Positions 60,684-64,000 of a DNA stretch of 64,000 nt are shown piece after piece. The position numbers and the translations under genes were made by a program. Location: NCBI GenBank assembly GCA_002368155.1, contig AP018180.1, positions 310,001 through 374,000 on the forward strand, written 5' to 3'. Origin of the DNA: Nostoc carneum NIES-2107. GTDB taxonomy: Bacteria; Cyanobacteriota; Cyanobacteriia; Cyanobacteriales; Nostocaceae. Below the pieces are notes generated by a model that was not told where the DNA came from, searched no databases, and was given only the letters and a program-made list of their open reading frames with translations. Positions within the stretch are counted from its first letter, which is position 1. Every line of letters begins with the position of its first letter.

Positions 60684-61385
60684 TTATTTAGGTGATGTTG
60701 TAGGCGTAGCTGTGGGCGTAGCCGTTGGTGACGATGTAGGTGTAGCCGTTGGTGACGATGTGGGCGTAGCCGTTGGTGACGATGTGGGTGTAGCCGTTGG
60801 TGACGATGTGGGTGTAGCCGTTGGTGACGATGTGGGCGTAGCCGTTGGTGACGATGTGGGCGTAGCCGTTGGTGACGATGTGGGCGTAGCCGTTGGTGAA
60901 GGTGCTGGTTTGCCAATAGCATTTTTAGCTTCTGTATTCAGCTTTTGGCGGAAGGCTAAATCAGCAATTCCGGTTTCTTGTAGCTGCAATTTTTTCTGAG
61001 CTTCTTTAACAGCAGCTTCTGTCTGAGGCCCATAAAATTGATCGCGGGGTAGGGGGGTTTTGGGTTTAACTACTGCATTTAAATTGGCTTGCAAAATTTG
61101 TATTATCTGTGCAGCCCAATCTTGAGTTTTTGGGCCTGCTATCCCATCTACGCCTAATTTGTAGCCCTTTTGAAATTCACGGATTGCTTGTTTTGCTTCA
61201 TTATCCGTTAAGGGTGAATTGTTGACGGTGATTTTATAGCCTAAACCATGAAGCACAGCACGGAATTGCTGGGGTGTATAGTTACGCTGACGCGCAGCAA
61301 AAGAAGTGCTTGCAGACACCACACTCGCTGTAATTAGGCAAGCAGTCGCAATGGTAACGCTTGATTTTCCAAAGCCACACCACAT
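60684..61385 (-). CDS. Peptidoglycan-binding protein with PTATPTSS repeats
   Basis: This 233-residue exported protein has a signal peptide (residues 1-31, ending TSFAA), one or two peptidoglycan-binding-like segments (NNSPLTDNEAKQAIREFQKGYKLGVDGIAGPKTQDW and PLPRDQFYGPQTEAAVKEAQKKLQLQETGIADLAFRQKL), and a Pro/Thr/Ser-rich tail in which PTATPTSS is repeated eight times. The tail is probably extended and likely glycosylated or wall-associated. The repeat count is expected to vary between strains. Confidence 0.82.
   Translation of the reverse strand: MWCGFGKSSVTIATACLITASVVSASTSFAARQRNYTPQQFRAVLHGLGYKITVNNSPLTDNEAKQAIREFQKGYKLGVDGIAGPKTQDWAAQIIQILQANLNAVVKPKTPLPRDQFYGPQTEAAVKEAQKKLQLQETGIADLAFRQKLNTEAKNAIGKPAPSPTATPTSSPTATPTSSPTATPTSSPTATPTSSPTATPTSSPTATPTSSPTATPTSSPTATPTATPTTSPK
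60721..60912. repeat. 24-bp minisatellite within the peptidoglycan-binding protein gene
   Basis: Eight units starting GCCGTTGGTGACGATGT (60721, then every 24 bp to 60889) encode PTATPTSS on the minus strand. Unit differences are mainly silent (GGGCGTA against GGGTGTA). Confidence 0.9.
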
Positions 61386-61647
61386 AAATTAAAACTCCTT
61401 TGGTTTAAATCAGCAGAATATAAAGGTTAACAGGTGCATTTTAAGTTTCTTTAACATCTGTTTTCTTAATTATTAATTATTTTTGATTAAAAATACTTTA
61501 ATTGGTTAAGTTAATTAATCTTTAATAAGAAATTTTCATCGTTCTCAGGAATGATTTTTAACGACCAGTCCTGTCATCTAGGAAAGCTCAAAAATTATAT
61601 AATTTAAAAACTTATAGCCAATAACTGTATAATTCAACACTAAAAAA

Positions 61648-63099
61648 ATGGCTAAGATCAAATCTTCCCAGCGGCCACAACTTTACTTTGAAAAAGTTAT
61701 GGCAATTACAGCTACGGCTAATTTATGCTTAGTTTTGTTTAATTTGAGTTACGTACCTTGGCGAGATTTTTACTACAGAAAATTACCGCAAATTACCCAA
61801 ATTTATGATCCAATTAAAGGTATTGAACCCCATCGAGAAACAAGAAGTTACTTGCAAGCAGTCACAGCATTAGAGGAACAGGTAAGCCAGACAGGCTTAC
61901 AGTCACCTCAAGTACAAACAAAGCTCGAAGAAATTAGCCGTCTCAGCACAGAGATGGTTGACACCAACCCCTTTGCTGCAGTTGGTAAGAGTGGTACCTT
62001 AGAAAAAATCAAAAACCGAATGCGCGATCGCGTCGGTCAAGAATCTGCCAAGCAAGCTTTTAGGACTTTTTGGAGCCAGCAATATTTATCGCAAAAGGGC
62101 TGGAACCCAGAAATTAATTTTTTTAAACAGAAGATTCGCCCTTTAATTGCTGCTAACTACTATCGCCGCATTGGTGAAGATGGCGAATTACTAGATGATT
62201 TTTGGCTAATTGACTTACCCTTTGTCGGTTTATTTGCTCTGGAGTTATTAGTACGTAGCTTTTATATCAGACGCAGTCATCCCGGTTTTAGCTGGTTAGA
62301 TGCTGTGTTATGGCGTTGGTACGATTTATTATTACTGTTGCCGTTTTTGCGATGGTTGCGAGTTATTCCCGTTGTCATCCGCCTCGATCAAGCGCGGTTA
62401 GTAAATTTACGTCCAGTATGGCGGCAAATTAACCAAGGAATTGTCGCCAATTTTGCCGAAGAAATCACCGAAATTGTGGTGGTGAGAGTCATTAACCAAA
62501 TTCAGGGATCAATTCAACGTGGGGAATTTACTCGCTGGCTGATGCAACAAGAGAGTCTGCGCCCCTACATAGATATTAATAATGTCAATGAAGTAGAAGC
62601 GATCGCAGGTTTATTAGTACAAACTGTTGTTTACCAAGTATTGCCCAAAATTCAACCAGAAATTAACGCCATTTTGCGTCACAATATCAACACTGCCTTA
62701 CAGCAAGTACCGCTATATCGCAACTTGCAAACCCTTCCAGGCGTAGGACAAGCCCAAACTCAAATTAGCGAGCAGTTAGTAACTCAAATCACAACTAGTC
62801 TATATAACGTATTAGTGAGTGCTGTAGAAGATCCCGTTGGGGCAAAACTCACCAGTCAATTAGTCCAAAGCTTCAGCCAAGCCCTAGGTACAGAAGTCCA
62901 AAACAAACAAGTACTTTCCGAAATTCAGAGTTTACTATCTGACTTTTTAGAAGAAGTCAAACTGAATTATGTTCAGCGCTTATCTCAAGAAGATCTAGAG
63001 CAAATTCTCCAACAAACCAGGCAGTTACGCACACAAGTACCATTGCAGCCAATCACAGGTAGTAGTGCGCTAACAGCCCGGGAAAAGTCGGGGAGATGA
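61648..63099 (+). CDS. Conserved cyanobacterial membrane protein (483 residues)
   Basis: I know no name for this protein. Residues 15-35 form one helix, a soluble helical stretch with coiled-coil character follows (60-130), and two further helices lie near 190-235 (DLPFVGLFALELLVRSFYIRR and WYDLLLLLPFLRWLRVIPVVIRLDQARL). The second resembles the S3-S4 region of voltage-gated-like channels, with regularly spaced Arg, but no pore follows. The long C-terminal half (250-483) is helical and rich in Gln. It may be a membrane scaffold. It is upstream of rimP but separated by a repeat array. Confidence 0.65.
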   Translation: MAKIKSSQRPQLYFEKVMAITATANLCLVLFNLSYVPWRDFYYRKLPQITQIYDPIKGIEPHRETRSYLQAVTALEEQVSQTGLQSPQVQTKLEEISRLSTEMVDTNPFAAVGKSGTLEKIKNRMRDRVGQESAKQAFRTFWSQQYLSQKGWNPEINFFKQKIRPLIAANYYRRIGEDGELLDDFWLIDLPFVGLFALELLVRSFYIRRSHPGFSWLDAVLWRWYDLLLLLPFLRWLRVIPVVIRLDQARLVNLRPVWRQINQGIVANFAEEITEIVVVRVINQIQGSIQRGEFTRWLMQQESLRPYIDINNVNEVEAIAGLLVQTVVYQVLPKIQPEINAILRHNINTALQQVPLYRNLQTLPGVGQAQTQISEQLVTQITTSLYNVLVSAVEDPVGAKLTSQLVQSFSQALGTEVQNKQVLSEIQSLLSDFLEEVKLNYVQRLSQEDLEQILQQTRQLRTQVPLQPITGSSALTAREKSGR

Positions 63100-63222
63100 G
63101 GGACTGGGGACTGGGGACTGGGGAAAAGGGGAAAGGGAAAGGGGTAAAAGGAAACAAACACCCAATACCAATTACCAATTACCTATTACTTCCCAATGCC
63201 CAATGCCCAATGCCCCATGCCC
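63100..63222. repeat. Heptamer arrays after the 483-residue protein gene
   Basis: GGGGACT units begin at the stop codon, followed by GGGGAAA, ACCAATT and GCCCAAT units, in the same order as in the mutT 3' region. Confidence 0.85.
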
Positions 63223-63278
63223 ATATAATAATTTCTTCCTACTCCCTCCAAAAGAAATGCGCTAAACTCAGATTAGGT

Positions 63279-63356
63279 CGAACCATATTTGGTTCGTAAC
63301 AAGACTTCTTGGAAGATATCCCTATCGCAGGAAGTGGGTCGATGCCCACTTTTTTT
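63279..63356 (+). promoter_or_regulatory. Structured leader with terminator before rimP
   Basis: A hairpin CGAACCA/TGGTTCG (63279-63285 with 63290-63296) is followed by a terminator-like hairpin, AGTGGGT/GCCCACT (63333-63339 with 63344-63350, with one G-U pair), loop CGAT and seven Ts to 63356. It ends 14 bp before rimP. This suggests transcription attenuation of the rimP-nusA-infB operon; alternatively it ends an unseen small RNA. Confidence 0.55.
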
Positions 63357-63369
63357 ATTGGATTTTCGC

Positions 63370-63831
63370 ATGACTCATCCTTTAGTCCCACAAATTATTG
63401 ATTTGGCAACACCAGTGGCAGAAGAACTGGGATTGGAAGTAGTTGGTGTAGTTTTTCACACTAACCAACGTCCACCAGTGTTGCGGGTAGACATTCGCAA
63501 TCCTCAGCAGGATACTGGTTTAGATGATTGCGAACGGATGAGTCGAGCTTTAGAAGCTTCTTTAGATGCGGCGGAGATTATTCCAGATGCTTATGTCTTG
63601 GAAATATCTAGTCCCGGTATATCGCGACAACTTGTGACAGACAGGGAGTTTATTTCTTTTAAAGGATTTCCTATCATCGTTTCCACTTCCCCACCCTACG
63701 AAGGACAGCAAGAGTGGACAGGTCAGTTGATTCGCCGGGATGAGCAAACGGTTTTTTTAAACCAAAAAGGTCGTGTAGTCGAAGTTCCCCGTGCCTTAAT
63801 TACTAAGGTGCAGCTGGATGAGCGCCGATAA
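63370..63831 (+). CDS. rimP: Ribosome maturation factor RimP
   Basis: RimP helps assemble the 30S subunit. The 153-residue protein starts at ATG 63370 ([29 protein letters not shown]) and has the family motifs [46 protein letters not shown] and a C-terminal Sm-like barrel. An upstream frame of 27 codons crosses a terminator-like hairpin and is not part of the protein. In most bacteria nusA and infB follow; here the window ends before them. Confidence 0.95.
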   Translation: MTHPLVPQIIDLATPVAEELGLEVVGVVFHTNQRPPVLRVDIRNPQQDTGLDDCERMSRALEASLDAAEIIPDAYVLEISSPGISRQLVTDREFISFKGFPIIVSTSPPYEGQQEWTGQLIRRDEQTVFLNQKGRVVEVPRALITKVQLDERR

Positions 63832-64000
63832 CCTAGAGGTTAAAGGCTAGGAGCTAGAGGCTAGGGGCTAGAGGCTAGAGGCTAGGAGCTAGAGGCTAGG
63901 GACTAGAGTAAAACTTTTCTCTAATCCTTAATCTCTAATGTGTTGTTTTCACTACCTAGTCCTGAATTTCTAGCCCTTAGTCCTAGTCCCTAGCCTTTTC
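63832..64000. repeat. GCTAGAG/GCTAGGA heptamer arrays at the right edge
   Basis: About nine units of [GA]GGCTAG-type heptamers follow the rimP stop, and a second, decayed CTAGTCC-type array runs to the window end. It occupies the gap where nusA would be expected to begin. Confidence 0.8.

Noticed and set aside
60712-60999. 95-codon plus-strand frame of GVAVGDDV repeats
   Set aside because: It is the antisense reading of the PTATPTSS minisatellite of a well-supported exported protein.

Overview
The window comes from a filamentous, probably heterocyst-forming cyanobacterium (Nostocales; Nostoc/Calothrix/Tolypothrix-like). Evidence is the many HIP1 octamers (GCGATCGC), numerous heptanucleotide tandem repeats, cyanobacterium-specific genes (cyanophycin synthetase and cyanophycinase, RpaB, a CCB-type cytochrome b6f assembly factor, an NblB-like HEAT protein, DUF760) and kinase-WD40 architecture. 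The order dps-carB-sigD-DUF760 ... CBS-nblB ... rpaB/radA matches, from memory, one chromosomal region of Nostoc sp. PCC 7120. No tRNA, rRNA, CRISPR array, complete insertion sequence or prophage was seen, so this is mostly core chromosome with an accessory patch near the right end.

Layout. 1-6.6 kb: a DUF3124 gene cut by the left edge, a CPA1 antiporter, an alpha/beta hydrolase, a Nudix protein, a tiny basic protein with a good promoter, and argH. 6.8-12.2 kb (minus strand): larB, a peptide-type ABC binding lipoprotein, an overlapping PIN / PD-(D/E)XK-like pair, ispF and trmD. 12.7-16.5 kb: cphB-cphA, the cyanophycin operon, followed by convergent tatA. 16.9-26.5 kb: an orphan antitoxin-like gene, a membrane-anchored Ser/Thr kinase, cbiT, cdsA, a DUF2993 gene, an RsuA-type pseudouridine synthase overlapping a RodZ-like gene, malQ, a Nudix gene and a pentapeptide-RidA fusion. 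27-36 kb: two transport operons, urtABCDE (urea) and phnDCE (phosphonate/phosphite type), then a GT39-like glycosyltransferase. 38-54 kb: a thioredoxin-like [2Fe-2S] protein, dps, carB, sigD, DUF760, mutT, a CBS protein, an NblB-like protein, a PEP-CTERM protein, DUF456, CCB, rpaB and radA. 54-63.8 kb: a kinase with about 14 WD40 repeats, two antitoxin genes without toxins (one followed by a truncated hicA), a Uma2 nuclease-like gene, an SDH-type serine protease, a peptidoglycan-binding protein with a PTATPTSS minisatellite, a large membrane protein, and rimP behind a terminator-like leader.

Functional links. Nitrogen storage and supply is prominent: urea uptake, carbamoyl phosphate synthesis (carB), arginine synthesis (argH) and cyanophycin turnover (cphB-cphA) form a connected route. 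A perfect GTA-N8-TAC sequence lies upstream of cphB and a degenerate one with a well-spaced -10 box upstream of urtA, both consistent with NtcA control. The rpaB, sigD, dps and nblB-like genes suit light and nutrient stress responses.

The intergenic DNA is unusually rich in small repeats: heptamer arrays that run into the ends of trmD, mutT, larB and ispF reading frames, several MITE-like palindromic families present two to four times, and two different tandem arrays with a 21-bp period. These repeats, the interlocking inverted repeats before cphA, the pentapeptide-RidA fusion and the hicA remnant are the most interesting items. I saw no clearly new multi-gene system.
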